Shown here one piece after another: positions 45,464 through 54,409 of a DNA stretch of 64,000 nt. The translations under genes and the position numbers were made by a program. The number at the start of each line of letters is the position of its first letter. Position 1 is the stretch's first letter. The notes below the pieces were generated by a model, which had not been told where the DNA came from, searched no databases, and saw only the letters and a program-made list of their open reading frames with translations. Origin of the DNA: Pararhizobium antarcticum (GTDB lineage Bacteria; Pseudomonadota; Alphaproteobacteria; Rhizobiales; Rhizobiaceae); contig NZ_LSRP01000081.1 in assembly GCF_001885585.1 (NCBI RefSeq), positions 1 to 64,000 on the forward strand, given 5' to 3'.

Positions 45464-45482
45464 CTATCATTGATTTTGATAG
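45464..45482. promoter_or_regulatory. Candidate DeoR-family operator in the deoC upstream region
   Basis: CTATCA (45464-45469) and TGATAG (45477-45482) form a perfect 6-bp inverted repeat with a 7-bp spacer, 58 bp upstream of deoC. The octamer TTTGATAG recurs at 46295-46302, just upstream of the DeoR-family regulator gene. Shared half-sites at both promoters fit autoregulation plus operon control. Confidence 0.45.
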
Positions 45483-45540
45483 TTTCATCACAAAAGCAGG
45501 CCGTCAAGGTCGTTTGTAAAGGGAAGATGAAAAATTTCAC

Positions 45541-46269
45541 TCAGGCGGAGAGGTCTGTCAGTCCATCCTCGGTCAGCACTGCGTCGAATGATTGCATATC
45601 GCTGAAGAATGCCGGCTTGAGTTTGCCGATCTTGCTTTTGTCGATCAGAAGCACGCTCGTTTGCGCCTGCGACATGGCCTTGCGCTTGATATCTGCCTCG
45701 TGAAAATGCGCGCATGTCGCCCCGCGCCGGCCATCGACGCCGGCCGCTGACAGGAATGCAACGTCTATCACAAGCGCATCGAGCGTTTCGAGGCCGGAAG
45801 AACCAGAAAACGAGGCCGAAGCCGGATGATAGAGACCGCCCAGCATGACGAGGCGGACATTGGGCTTGCGAGCCAGCCGTTCGGCAACGTTTAAAGAATA
45901 GCATACCGCTGTCATGAGAATATCGTCTGGAAGAAGATCGATCAAATAGGGCAACGTTGTCCCACAATCGAAAAATATGGTTTGATCAGGGCGAATGTAT
46001 TTAAGTGCTTGAGCACAAACCTCACGTTTTGCCGACGCGTGGCTATCCGCTGCTTTGGATATCTCATATGGGCTTTCGGCATCGGCAGCAATAAACGGCA
46101 AGATATGACCGCCCAAAAATGAAAACTGTTCTGGACAAGCACTCACGTCGCGCCGAACGGTCATCTCGGAGACGCCCAGAATCGCAGCAGCCTGCCTTAT
46201 ATGGAGAGAACGATGTTGCGAAAGTGCCTCAGATAGCATGGCAATGCGCTGACCCTTTCGACTGTTCAT
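45541..46269 (-). CDS. DeoR-family transcriptional regulator
   Basis: 242 residues. N-terminal helix-turn-helix HIRQAAAILGVSEMTVRRDV; C-terminal DeoRC sugar-phosphate sensor with FFDCGTTLPYLIDLLP and VLLIDKSKIGK. ATG at 46269 is preferred (AGGGAG 9 nt upstream) over earlier ATG/TTG codons. It lies 134 bp upstream of deoC on the same strand and is very likely its repressor, derepressed by a sugar phosphate such as deoxyribose-5-phosphate. Confidence 0.92.
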   Translation of the reverse strand: MNSRKGQRIAMLSEALSQHRSLHIRQAAAILGVSEMTVRRDVSACPEQFSFLGGHILPFIAADAESPYEISKAADSHASAKREVCAQALKYIRPDQTIFFDCGTTLPYLIDLLPDDILMTAVCYSLNVAERLARKPNVRLVMLGGLYHPASASFSGSSGLETLDALVIDVAFLSAAGVDGRRGATCAHFHEADIKRKAMSQAQTSVLLIDKSKIGKLKPAFFSDMQSFDAVLTEDGLTDLSA

Positions 46270-46290
46270 GGCACACATCTCCCTTACCAA

Positions 46291-46508
46291 TCTCTTTGAT
46301 AGAGTTATGTTCGAATTTTAACAAGGCAGCGAGCCAGTCGGCTCACAAGTTAAAGCCGGATGACTTCCGGCGCGCATGCCGTTTGTTGAAATCAATGAAA
46401 TGAATGACCACTCGAGGAGGCACGGCGTGCGAAGCGCTGCCGTTGAAGCACGCATTCTCACTGGCGAATCTATTTCGATTTTCGAAGCCCACACTCAGAA
46501 ACAATCGC
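46291..46508. other. Spacer between the SorC gene end and the DeoR gene start
   Basis: 218 bp separating the two catabolic clusters. The TTTGATAG half-site sits at 46295-46302 next to the DeoR gene. No gene or clear terminator was seen in the remainder. Confidence 0.35.
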
Positions 46509-47492
46509 TCAGCCCATGACCGCCAGTGCGGTTGCTTCGTCGGTAATGACGACATTGACATAATTGGCGCGGAGGCACGACAAGATTGCATCGCGCTTTT
46601 CGAGGCCGGCGGCAACGCCTATGGAAAGCGCCCGATCGCGGCAGGATTCCAGACTGATGCCGATTGTGCGCGCATTGAGTTCCGGATCGACGATGTGCCC
46701 CTCGGCATCGATGTACCGGCTCAAAATATCCCCCACTGCACCTTTCTGCTTCAGATTCTCATGCTGTTGCAGCGACACATAGCCTGACTGGATCAAAACG
46801 GAATCTTGGACCATTGCGCCGATGCCGAAGCAGATCACCGGCACGCGCGCTGCGAAATCCAGTACGGCCGCAATGGTCGGGTCCTGTTCCAGCGCTTCCT
46901 TGGTTGAGGCATTTCCGAAGACGGCCGGTACAGGCAGCAGCGTTGCGATGCCTTTTCCTGCGCTGGCGAACAATTCAGCGACATTGTTTGTCTGAGGCCC
47001 GGAATAACGGACATTCATGGATCCGTTGAGCAGGACCACTTCGACGCCCTCATTCCAATAGGGCGGCAGACGGCGCGCGACTGCCGTCATCGTCCGCCCC
47101 CAGGAAATCCCGATCGCCGGGATTTTCCCAAGTCCGGAAAGATACTGCCCCGCCGCCCGCGCGACACTATCGAGAACGAATGCCGAATCCTGATCGCCGG
47201 TGCTTGGCACGATCACGGCTTCCTTTATGCCGAAAGCAGCTTCGAACTTGCTTTCCAGACCCGGCAGGCGCGGCGTATGCGGCACGATCTCGACGCGGAC
47301 GAGCCCCGTCTCCTTGGCCTCCGTCAGTAGGCGCCTTGCCTGCCAGCGCGTCAGCCCGAGCTCCATCGACAAGTCACTCATGGTCATGTCAAGATGATAG
47401 TAGCGCTTGGCAACTTGGATCATCAACTGTTCGCGCTGCTCGGGGGTCAGCGAGCGGAACTGAATATCACGGTCCAGACGGTCGGGTTTCAT
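46509..47492 (-). CDS. SorC-family sugar-binding transcriptional regulator
   Basis: 327 residues. N-terminal helix-turn-helix ITMSDLSME-like region reads YHLDMTMSDLSMELGLTRWQ and ARRLLTEAKETGLVRVEI; C-terminal sugar-binding domain with GISWGRTMTAVARRLP and GIGAMVQDSVLIQSGY. SorC regulators sense sugar phosphates or polyol intermediates. ATG at 47492 lies just after the FGGY-kinase stop, so it is the last gene of the ten-gene leftward operon starting at 57973. It may report the product of one of the two FGGY kinases. Confidence 0.92.
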   Translation of the reverse strand: MKPDRLDRDIQFRSLTPEQREQLMIQVAKRYYHLDMTMSDLSMELGLTRWQARRLLTEAKETGLVRVEIVPHTPRLPGLESKFEAAFGIKEAVIVPSTGDQDSAFVLDSVARAAGQYLSGLGKIPAIGISWGRTMTAVARRLPPYWNEGVEVVLLNGSMNVRYSGPQTNNVAELFASAGKGIATLLPVPAVFGNASTKEALEQDPTIAAVLDFAARVPVICFGIGAMVQDSVLIQSGYVSLQQHENLKQKGAVGDILSRYIDAEGHIVDPELNARTIGISLESCRDRALSIGVAAGLEKRDAILSCLRANYVNVVITDEATALAVMG

Positions 47493-47498
47493 AACCAA

Positions 47499-49010
47499 CT
47501 ATCCCTTCAACTGGCCCGTTGCCAAGCGCCGGGATTGCGGCATCAACAGTTCCGTCGCCTCTATATATTCACCAAGCAGCTGTTGATAGATTGCGTGGGC
47601 CGCCATATCGGGTTCGATCACAACAGTGTCCTGCCGCACTGCCTCAGCCGCGGCAAACAGATCGGCAACAAGACCGGAACCTGCGGCTGCGGCCGCCGCG
47701 GCACCGATTATGGTCAGATTTGCCTCCTTTGGAAGCTCCACCGGCATACCGATCGCATCCACCGTCGCCTGCAGCCACAGCCTATTCTTGGCATAACCGC
47801 CAGACGAGACAATGCGCTCGACCGGTACGTTAAGCTCATGCACACGCTTCAGCACATTGGCCGAAGCCAGCGCCACACCTTCGATCGCCGATCGGTACAT
47901 GCTGGCACGATCATGCCCCAATGACAGGCCTATAATAGCACCCCGAAGCAGTGGCTCGCGATACGGTGTGCGATTGCCCATGAAATAGTCGAGCGTCAGA
48001 AGACCGGTGCCGCCAACTGGTATCGCTGCCGCCTTATCCCGCAACGCCTGGCGACCATCTGCATCCAGCTCGAACAGATTCTTTTCAAACCATGTGAGGA
48101 CCGAACCGGCAGACACCTGGCCAGCCTCCACAAGCCAGTGATCGTCAATCAAAGCGTGTGGATAAGGGCCCCAGAAACCCTGCATCGGTCGCTGTTCCTT
48201 GAGTTGGAACAACTGGACGACAGAGGTGCCGCCGATCATCAGCATCTCGCCCGGTTTTATCGTGCCTGCACCGAGCATGCCGATATGCGCGTCGATTCCG
48301 CCTTGCGAAAGAACCGGCCGACCGGACAGACCGAGATGCGTTTGAGCGTTTTCGCTGATCCGTTCGATCGGGGCTCCAACGGCAAAAATCTCCGGTGGAA
48401 GCTTGTCTTCAAGGCCCTCGACGCCCAACTCTGCGTAAAGCTCCGCCGGAAAGCGCTGCTGTACGGAATCGTAATTCCATTTGCAGGTGGCATTCATGCG
48501 CGAGCCGACCCAGCGGCCAGTCAAGTTGTAGTTGATGTAGTCAAGACATTCGCAGACGATGTCGGCATCGTCGTAGACTTGCCGCTCATGGACAGCGAGC
48601 CACATCGCCTTGGAGATCAGCCACTCCGACGCGTTGGCGCCACCGACATAGTCCATGACAGGGTTGTTCGACGTGCTGCTGCGCTCAGCTTCCCCAGCAG
48701 CACGGCAGTCCATCCACAAAAGCGCCGGACGCAGCGGAGTCCCGTCGCGCTTGCAGGCAACAACTGTAGAGGCGGTGGTCGCCACGCAGATGCCTGCGAT
48801 TTCGGGTCTATCCAGCGTTTGCATCAACGCCCGGCAGGCACGACCGAGCGCATTCCACCAGTCAAGCGGTGACTGCTCCGCCCAGCCGGGACGCGGATAG
48901 ACCGTTTCATAAGCCTCCTCGTTCTCCCCCAGCATCCGACGGTTTTCGAGGTCGAACACGCCGACCCGAACGCCGCCAGTGCCAAAATCAAGACCGAGGA
49001 GAAAGGTCAT
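47499..49010 (-). CDS. FGGY-family carbohydrate kinase, copy 1
   Basis: 503 residues. LLGLDFGTGGVRVGVFDLEN at the N-terminus (phosphate-1), GWAEQSPLDWW, LLWMDCRA substrate loop, and GIDAHIGMLGAGTIKPGEML with a catalytic Asp. Closest in style to ribulokinase/erythritol-type FGGY kinases acting on ketoses or polyols. ATG at 49010 follows GGAGCATATGC. It is distinct from the second FGGY kinase at 52870 (limited similarity beyond motifs), so the operon phosphorylates two substrates or intermediates. Confidence 0.92.
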   Translation of the reverse strand: MTFLLGLDFGTGGVRVGVFDLENRRMLGENEEAYETVYPRPGWAEQSPLDWWNALGRACRALMQTLDRPEIAGICVATTASTVVACKRDGTPLRPALLWMDCRAAGEAERSSTSNNPVMDYVGGANASEWLISKAMWLAVHERQVYDDADIVCECLDYINYNLTGRWVGSRMNATCKWNYDSVQQRFPAELYAELGVEGLEDKLPPEIFAVGAPIERISENAQTHLGLSGRPVLSQGGIDAHIGMLGAGTIKPGEMLMIGGTSVVQLFQLKEQRPMQGFWGPYPHALIDDHWLVEAGQVSAGSVLTWFEKNLFELDADGRQALRDKAAAIPVGGTGLLTLDYFMGNRTPYREPLLRGAIIGLSLGHDRASMYRSAIEGVALASANVLKRVHELNVPVERIVSSGGYAKNRLWLQATVDAIGMPVELPKEANLTIIGAAAAAAAGSGLVADLFAAAEAVRQDTVVIEPDMAAHAIYQQLLGEYIEATELLMPQSRRLATGQLKG

Positions 49011-49031
49011 GCATATGCTCCGATGCTTCGG

Positions 49032-50048
49032 TTAAGGACGGAACATGATTTTCGAGAAGAATTCGGTCTTGTTCTTGATCTTGTCGAACATTGCGGGCAA
49101 TTCCTCCAGGGGAAGTTCATGCGTGATCATGAATTCCCACCTCAGCCTGCCACTGGCAAGCATGTCAAGCGTGACTGTCCATTGCTTGCCGGGATAGGGC
49201 GCACCAAAAGAGTTCCAGGCTCCGTGCAGGGAAACTTCCTGACGCAGGAAGTGCTGAAAAGTCTTGTTTTCCAGCGTTACATCGCCAACTGGTATGCCGA
49301 TAAACACCACATGCCCACCCGGTGCCGCAAGCTTTGCTGCGGCATTGATAGAGGAGTTGTGGCCTGCTGCCTCGACAATGAGGTCACATTTCAGGTCGGC
49401 GGGGATGGCATCAGTCACGAGAAAGACATGGTCGGCGCCGGCTTCACGTGCTTGAGCGAGTTTTTCGCTGGAGACATCGATGGCAACCACCTCCGAGCAA
49501 CCCATGAGCTTCATCCATTGGATTGCAAACAGACCGATCGGGCCGCAACCGATCACAGCGCCACGCTGGCCGGCAGTGGGCGGAGCTTTCCAGATCGCAT
49601 GGAGCGCAATGGATGCCGGATCGATCATTGCCGTGGCTCTGGGGTCCATGCCCTCGGGCGCGCGCAGCAAATTGCCCACCGGGACGGCGACGAACTCGGT
49701 GTAGGCGCCATCCCGGCGCGAACCGAAATAATCATAGTCGCGGCATCGGGAGAAGTTGCCCGTCAGGCATTGATCGCAGGCATGGCAGGGCAGCATGGGT
49801 GGAACGCCCATCAGTTCCCCGATCGAGAAGCCCTCCACGCCTTCGCCGATCTCCGTGATATGCCCGGAGAATTCGTGGCCACAGACAATCGGCATCGTAT
49901 GAGCGCCTTTGATCAGCATCCGCGGAATATCGGAACCGCAGACGCCAACGGCGGCGACCTTCAACATGACATGGCCCGGTTTCAGCTCTGGCTTGGGGAT
50001 ATCCTGAAGGCGAATATCACCGGGAGAGTGCATGACGGCTGCGCGCAT
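49032..50048 (-). CDS. Zinc-dependent polyol dehydrogenase (sorbitol/galactitol-phosphate dehydrogenase-like MDR)
   Basis: 338 residues. Catalytic zinc site VGVCGSDIPRML and CGHEFSGHITEIG; structural-zinc cysteines in PCHACDQCLTGNFSRC; Rossmann motif GCGPIGLFAIQWMK. The DYDYFGSRRDGAYTEFVAVP stretch recalls galactitol-1-phosphate 5-dehydrogenase. Oxidises a polyol or polyol phosphate to a ketose. ATG at 50048 has AGGAACAGCCAA upstream; an upstream frame to 50168 overlaps the next gene and is rejected. Within the leftward operon. Confidence 0.92.
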   Translation of the reverse strand: MRAAVMHSPGDIRLQDIPKPELKPGHVMLKVAAVGVCGSDIPRMLIKGAHTMPIVCGHEFSGHITEIGEGVEGFSIGELMGVPPMLPCHACDQCLTGNFSRCRDYDYFGSRRDGAYTEFVAVPVGNLLRAPEGMDPRATAMIDPASIALHAIWKAPPTAGQRGAVIGCGPIGLFAIQWMKLMGCSEVVAIDVSSEKLAQAREAGADHVFLVTDAIPADLKCDLIVEAAGHNSSINAAAKLAAPGGHVVFIGIPVGDVTLENKTFQHFLRQEVSLHGAWNSFGAPYPGKQWTVTLDMLASGRLRWEFMITHELPLEELPAMFDKIKNKTEFFSKIMFRP

Positions 50049-50086
50049 TTGGCTGTTCCTGTCTTCAAATGAAAAAATGCAGCCGT

Positions 50087-51205
50087 TCAAAGCTGCTGGG
50101 TAAAGGCATCGGTGGCGATGATCGCGTCGCGAACAATGGCGACAGAGAGCGGAACGGCGACTTTCCATGTCGGCGCTCCGGGCAAAAGAGCTGCTTCAGC
50201 CACACGCTCGATATCGGCCTTGCTTGCGGAAGCCAGATTGAGATCGGCAAGCCGCGTCGGCAGTCCCAGACTGCGGCAGAACATGGCCATTTCACTGATT
50301 TCGGCGAGAGGCCGACCTTCAAGCATCAAAAGGCACAAGACCCCGAACGCGACCTTCTCACCGTGAAAGAAGGCATGCGTTTCGTCGAGCACCGTCAGGC
50401 CATCATGGATCCCGTGGGCGGCTGAGACGCCGCAATTCTCAAAGCCGAGGCCCGACAGCAAGGTGTTGGCCTCAATGATATTCTCGACGGCCGGGGTCAG
50501 CGCGCCTTTTTCGGCGGCAAGCTTGGCGGCCAGCGCATCGCGCATCAGCACGTCGTGGCACGCCCGCGCAATGGCGATCCCGGCGGCCGGCGGCAGCATG
50601 TTCGGTTTGACCAGATTGTTCGAGTTGGAATCGAGATTGGAGCGCGCTTCGAACCAGGTCGAAAGCGCATCGCCGATACCAGAGACAAGGAAACGAACCG
50701 GAGCATTAACGATCACCGCGCTGTCGACAATCACCATATCAGGATTGCGCCCAAGCGAATGTGCCTCCTGATAAACCCCGTCATCCGTATAACGAACGGC
50801 GACAGCGCTGCACGGCGCATCCGTGGAGGCAATGGTTGGAACAATGACGATCCTGGCTCCGGTGGCGATAGCGGCCATCTTGGCGGTATCGGCCGTTTTC
50901 CCGCCGCCGATGCCGACAACGACCTGCGCACCGGATGCCCTCACCAGGCCAGTGACGCGGTCGATTTCCCCCCTTGAACATTCGCCGTTGAAGCTTTCGA
51001 TCTGAAAGGTGAGGCCAGAGCCTTCCATCGTGGTTTTGAGGGCCTCGCCATACTGGTTAAGCACAAAGGGATCGGCGAGCAGAAATGCACGCGCGCCCAA
51101 CTGCGCCGCATGGTCACCAAGCCGTGCAATTTCCCCGGCTCGCTGAATGTATTTGTTTGGCCCGCCATAGGACCGGCCACCCAAATTTCGCTTATCGTCC
51201 GCCAT
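50087..51205 (-). CDS. Glycerol-dehydrogenase-like iron/zinc alcohol dehydrogenase
   Basis: 372 residues, GldA branch of the iron-containing alcohol dehydrogenase superfamily. Cofactor segment VVVGIGGGKTADTAKM; metal ligands from SGIGDALSTWFEAR, SAAHGIHDGL and HGEKVAFG. IVPTIASTDAPCSAVAVRY is highly typical of GldA, which oxidises a vicinal diol to a hydroxyketone. ATG at 51205 follows GGGAGATTCCG. Here it is embedded in a sugar-uptake operon, so the substrate is more likely a polyol or its phosphate than glycerol. Confidence 0.92.
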   Translation of the reverse strand: MADDKRNLGGRSYGGPNKYIQRAGEIARLGDHAAQLGARAFLLADPFVLNQYGEALKTTMEGSGLTFQIESFNGECSRGEIDRVTGLVRASGAQVVVGIGGGKTADTAKMAAIATGARIVIVPTIASTDAPCSAVAVRYTDDGVYQEAHSLGRNPDMVIVDSAVIVNAPVRFLVSGIGDALSTWFEARSNLDSNSNNLVKPNMLPPAAGIAIARACHDVLMRDALAAKLAAEKGALTPAVENIIEANTLLSGLGFENCGVSAAHGIHDGLTVLDETHAFFHGEKVAFGVLCLLMLEGRPLAEISEMAMFCRSLGLPTRLADLNLASASKADIERVAEAALLPGAPTWKVAVPLSVAIVRDAIIATDAFTQQL

Positions 51206-51287
51206 CGGAATCTCCCTCCCAGTCACAAAGCTGCATCAACCTGTTGATTTCGCCGCACAGTCCGCCCAGCTCAGCACCCAGGCAGAA

Positions 51288-52046
51288 TTACCAGCCACCG
51301 TTTACGTAGCCGCCGTCCACGGGCAGCGTCGTGCCGGTGACATAAAGTGCTGCAGGGGATGCGAGGAACAGGCATGTTCCAACGAGATCATCGACCGAGC
51401 CCCAGCGTTTGAGGGCCGTCCTGTGTTCGATCTTGCCTGCCAGTTCCGGCACGGACCAGATATCCTCGGTCATCGATGTCTTGTGATAACCGGGCGCGAT
51501 GGCATTAACCCGGATACCGTCCGGTCCGAATTTGTGCGCCAAAGCGCGCGTCAGGCCGACGATACCGGTCTTGGAAGCGCAATAGGCTGGCACCCTGTCA
51601 TCGGCGAGGTAGGACAACATGGATGCCGTGTTGATGATGGCACCCTTGGACGCCTTCAAAAGCGGATACGACGCCATCGCCAGCCGCATGGCGCTGTTCA
51701 TGTTGACATCGATCACCTCCAGATAGGCCTCCTCGTTGAACTCCTCGTCCGGCTTGACGATACCCGCAGCATTGACCAGCACCGATAGTGAACCAAGCGA
51801 CGGCACGAAGGCGTCGATTGCTGAACGGTCCCTGACATCGAGTTTTTCAAAACGAATGCCCGACAGAGCCGGGTCCTTGCGGGCACGGTCAATTTTGCCC
51901 TGCGATGTGCCGGTTGCCACCACCTGAGCGCCCATGCCGGCAAAGCCCTGGGCAATCGCGAGCCCAATACCGCTGGTCGCACCAGACACAAGCACCGTCT
52001 GGCCGGCGTAAAGATCCTTGCGGAACGTATCCAGTATGCCTTGCAT
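51288..52046 (-). CDS. Short-chain dehydrogenase/reductase, SDR-1 of the operon
   Basis: 252 residues, classical SDR. Cofactor motif VSGATSGIGLAIAQGF, NAAG in LVNAAGIVKPDE, catalytic Ser in NTASMLSYL and Tyr-x-x-x-Lys in AYCASKTGIVG. C-terminal TLPVDGGYVNGGW is the usual ending. It probably interconverts a sugar hydroxyl and keto group with NAD(P). It lies 42 bp downstream of a second SDR, with which it shares only general family similarity. Confidence 0.94.
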   Translation of the reverse strand: MQGILDTFRKDLYAGQTVLVSGATSGIGLAIAQGFAGMGAQVVATGTSQGKIDRARKDPALSGIRFEKLDVRDRSAIDAFVPSLGSLSVLVNAAGIVKPDEEFNEEAYLEVIDVNMNSAMRLAMASYPLLKASKGAIINTASMLSYLADDRVPAYCASKTGIVGLTRALAHKFGPDGIRVNAIAPGYHKTSMTEDIWSVPELAGKIEHRTALKRWGSVDDLVGTCLFLASPAALYVTGTTLPVDGGYVNGGW

Positions 52047-52088
52047 GCCTATTTTCTCCTGCGTTTCTTTTCTGCCGCCAGTGTCGAT

Positions 52089-52862
52089 TTACCAGAGCGT
52101 GTAGCCACCATCGGCCGCGACGATGGAACCGGTCATCAAGCTCGACGCGTCGGAGGCCAGGAAAAGGATGACGGCCGCAATTTCGGGTGGTTGGCCCATG
52201 CGGTTCATCGGCGTATTGCCGACCCAGTGTTTCATCATCTCAGGGTCGTCATAGACGTACCGGGTAAGGTCGGTTTCGATATAGGTCGGAGCCACCGCAT
52301 TGACGCGGATTTTGCGGGTCGCCCATTCGGCTGCAAGTGACCGGGTCAGATGGTGAACGCCGGCCTTGGAGGCATTGTATTGCGCCTGTTCCTGCGGCCG
52401 GTTGACGATATCGGCAGACATCGAGCCGACATTGACGATGTTGCCGCCCCCCTGTTCGATCATCGCCTTGCCGAACGTGCGGCAGCACCAGAAGAGCCCA
52501 TTGAGATTGACGTCGATAACCTTCAGCCAAGTGGGATCGTCCATCGTCTCGGCTGGGCGGTTGGAGATTGCGATGCCGGCATTGTTGACGAGGATGTCGA
52601 CGCGACCATGTTTTTCGGTGATCGATGCATGCACGGCCTCTACCGCGCGCGGGTCGGTCACGTCGAGAACGGCGCTGTCGATCTGGCGCCCTTTGGCGCT
52701 CAGTTCGGCGGCTGCCTTGGCTGCTGCTTCCCCGTTCATGTCGGTAATGATGACCTTGGCCCCCGCCTCGCTCAGCGCGTCCGCGGTGGCAAAGCCGATG
52801 CCGCGCGCAGCACCGGTGATGACGGCGGTTTTGCCCTTGAGGCTGAAAAGTTCGAGATACAT
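52089..52862 (-). CDS. Short-chain dehydrogenase/reductase, SDR-2 of the operon
   Basis: 257 residues. TGAARGIGFATADAL cofactor motif, NNAG in LVNNAGIAISNR, Ser in NVGSMSADIVNR, Tyr-x-x-x-Lys in AQYNASKAGVHH, and GGYTLW at the C-terminus. The SADIVNRPQEQAQYNASK block is typical of polyol dehydrogenases (D-arabinitol/sorbitol/threitol-type SDRs). ATG at 52862 is chosen by homology and by the 7-bp spacing from the upstream FGGY kinase; an extended frame to 53000 overlaps that gene. Confidence 0.93.
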   Translation of the reverse strand: MYLELFSLKGKTAVITGAARGIGFATADALSEAGAKVIITDMNGEAAAKAAAELSAKGRQIDSAVLDVTDPRAVEAVHASITEKHGRVDILVNNAGIAISNRPAETMDDPTWLKVIDVNLNGLFWCCRTFGKAMIEQGGGNIVNVGSMSADIVNRPQEQAQYNASKAGVHHLTRSLAAEWATRKIRVNAVAPTYIETDLTRYVYDDPEMMKHWVGNTPMNRMGQPPEIAAVILFLASDASSLMTGSIVAADGGYTLW

Positions 52863-52869
52863 GGATTGC

Positions 52870-54390
52870 TTACTCCCCTGACGATGGTGTTTCGACCAGC
52901 CGGTCAAGCTCGTCGTAGAGGGACTGGCTCTGGAAATAGAGTTTGTCAAAGATCGGCTGCATCCGGTGATAGCGTTCCTGCCATGCCGGGTTCGGCCCAA
53001 TCTCGTCTGCGTAACGAACGATCCCGGTTACGGCGGCGTGCAGTGTGGAATATTGACCCGTGGCAACCGCGCCCATCACGGCGCAGCCCAGGATGCCGCA
53101 TTCCTGCTCCACCGGCACGACGATCGGCACGCCATAGATGCTTGCCTTGATGCGCAGCCAAAGCTCGGTCTTCGCGCCGCCGCCTGAGGCGATGACACGC
53201 TCGATTTTCTGACCGGCTGCCTTCTCCATAACCCTTAGGTGCCTTGCGCCGGCAAACGCTACACCTTCCAAAATCGCCCGGTTCAAGTGGGAAAGCGTGT
53301 GCGCGGCACCAAGGCCGAAAAACTGGGCGCGGGCATTGCGATGCGCGCCGAGCCGTTCACCGGTCAGGAAAGGCAGGAAGAACAGGCCGGCCGAGCCGAC
53401 GGGAGCCTCTGCGGCCCGCGCCACCAGTTGATCATAGCTCTCCCTGCCCTCAAGCAGTGCCCGACGCGCCCAGCGCATGGCATCACCGCCGCTTTCAAGC
53501 AGCGCAAACGGACCCCAGTTTCCCTCGATTGTCGCGACGTTGGAGATGTCAGGGTCAAGCAGCGGCGCGGCTGCGATCAGCGTCAGGATGCAAGAGGTTC
53601 CCGTCACATCGGAGGCGAGGCCGGGCCTGCACGCACCGGAACCGAGAAGGGCGACGGGATAATCCGCGCCACCGACCAGGACCGGCGTGCCGGCCAGTAG
53701 CCCTGTTTCCAGCGCTGCGGCCTGCGTAACAGCGCCCAGAACATCCAGCGAATTTCGGATCGGAGGCAACTTCGCCGGATCGAGCCCCAACCGCTCCACC
53801 ATGGACGACGACCATCTGCGCGTTGCCGGGTTCATCAGGAACGAGCAGGAGGCATCGCCCTCATCCATGGCGATTTCACCGGTCAGCCGCAGGTTGATAT
53901 AGTCCTTCGGCATAATAACAAATGCCGCCCGACTGTAGGCCTCGGGATCGCTATCCCTGAGCCACGCAAGCTTGAACGCCGGCCAGGCTGGCGTCGGCGG
54001 ATTGCCGCTTTCGGAAAGATAGCTTTCGGAAGCATTGGCCTTCTCGAAGTTTTCGACAATATCGATCGTGCGCTTGTCGTTCCACAAGGGCACAAGATCG
54101 CGTGTGAGGTTGCCAGCATCATCAACCAGCACGGTCCCGTGCATCTGACCGCAGGCGACCAGAACAGAAATGCGCGCCTTTGCATCCGGTATCTGCGACA
54201 GCACCTCGCGAATGGTGACGACGACACCAGACCACCAGTCGGATGGGCGCTGCTCGGCCCACCCGAAGCGCGGAACGATCTGGTCGTGCTCGCGCGCCGC
54301 AATTGCGACGATCCGGCCTGCGCTATCGACAAGCGCCGCGCGCACGCTTCCGGTGCCGACATCAATCGCAAGTGTGAGTGCGGAGGTCAT
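52870..54390 (-). CDS. FGGY-family carbohydrate kinase, copy 2 (xylulokinase-like)
   Basis: 506 residues. LAIDVGTGSVRAALVD, FGWAEQRPSDWW, ACGQMHGTVLVDD and GGADYPVALLGSG with the catalytic Asp; adenine-site GGGAKTELWLRIKASIYGVP. Overall nearest to xylulokinase-type FGGY enzymes, which phosphorylate 2-ketoses. ATG at 54390 follows AAGGGACATTTCAT. Located directly after the transporter genes, so it may phosphorylate the imported sugar after one oxidation step. Confidence 0.93.
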   Translation of the reverse strand: MTSALTLAIDVGTGSVRAALVDSAGRIVAIAAREHDQIVPRFGWAEQRPSDWWSGVVVTIREVLSQIPDAKARISVLVACGQMHGTVLVDDAGNLTRDLVPLWNDKRTIDIVENFEKANASESYLSESGNPPTPAWPAFKLAWLRDSDPEAYSRAAFVIMPKDYINLRLTGEIAMDEGDASCSFLMNPATRRWSSSMVERLGLDPAKLPPIRNSLDVLGAVTQAAALETGLLAGTPVLVGGADYPVALLGSGACRPGLASDVTGTSCILTLIAAAPLLDPDISNVATIEGNWGPFALLESGGDAMRWARRALLEGRESYDQLVARAAEAPVGSAGLFFLPFLTGERLGAHRNARAQFFGLGAAHTLSHLNRAILEGVAFAGARHLRVMEKAAGQKIERVIASGGGAKTELWLRIKASIYGVPIVVPVEQECGILGCAVMGAVATGQYSTLHAAVTGIVRYADEIGPNPAWQERYHRMQPIFDKLYFQSQSLYDELDRLVETPSSGE

Positions 54391-54409
54391 ATGAAATGTC
54401 CCTTACCGC

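Noticed and set aside
46404-46787. Plus-strand 127-codon open frame
   Set aside because: Antisense to the end of the SorC gene, no ribosome site or domain.
49023-50072. Plus-strand 349-codon open frame
   Set aside because: Antisense to the zinc alcohol dehydrogenase, whose motifs are unambiguous.
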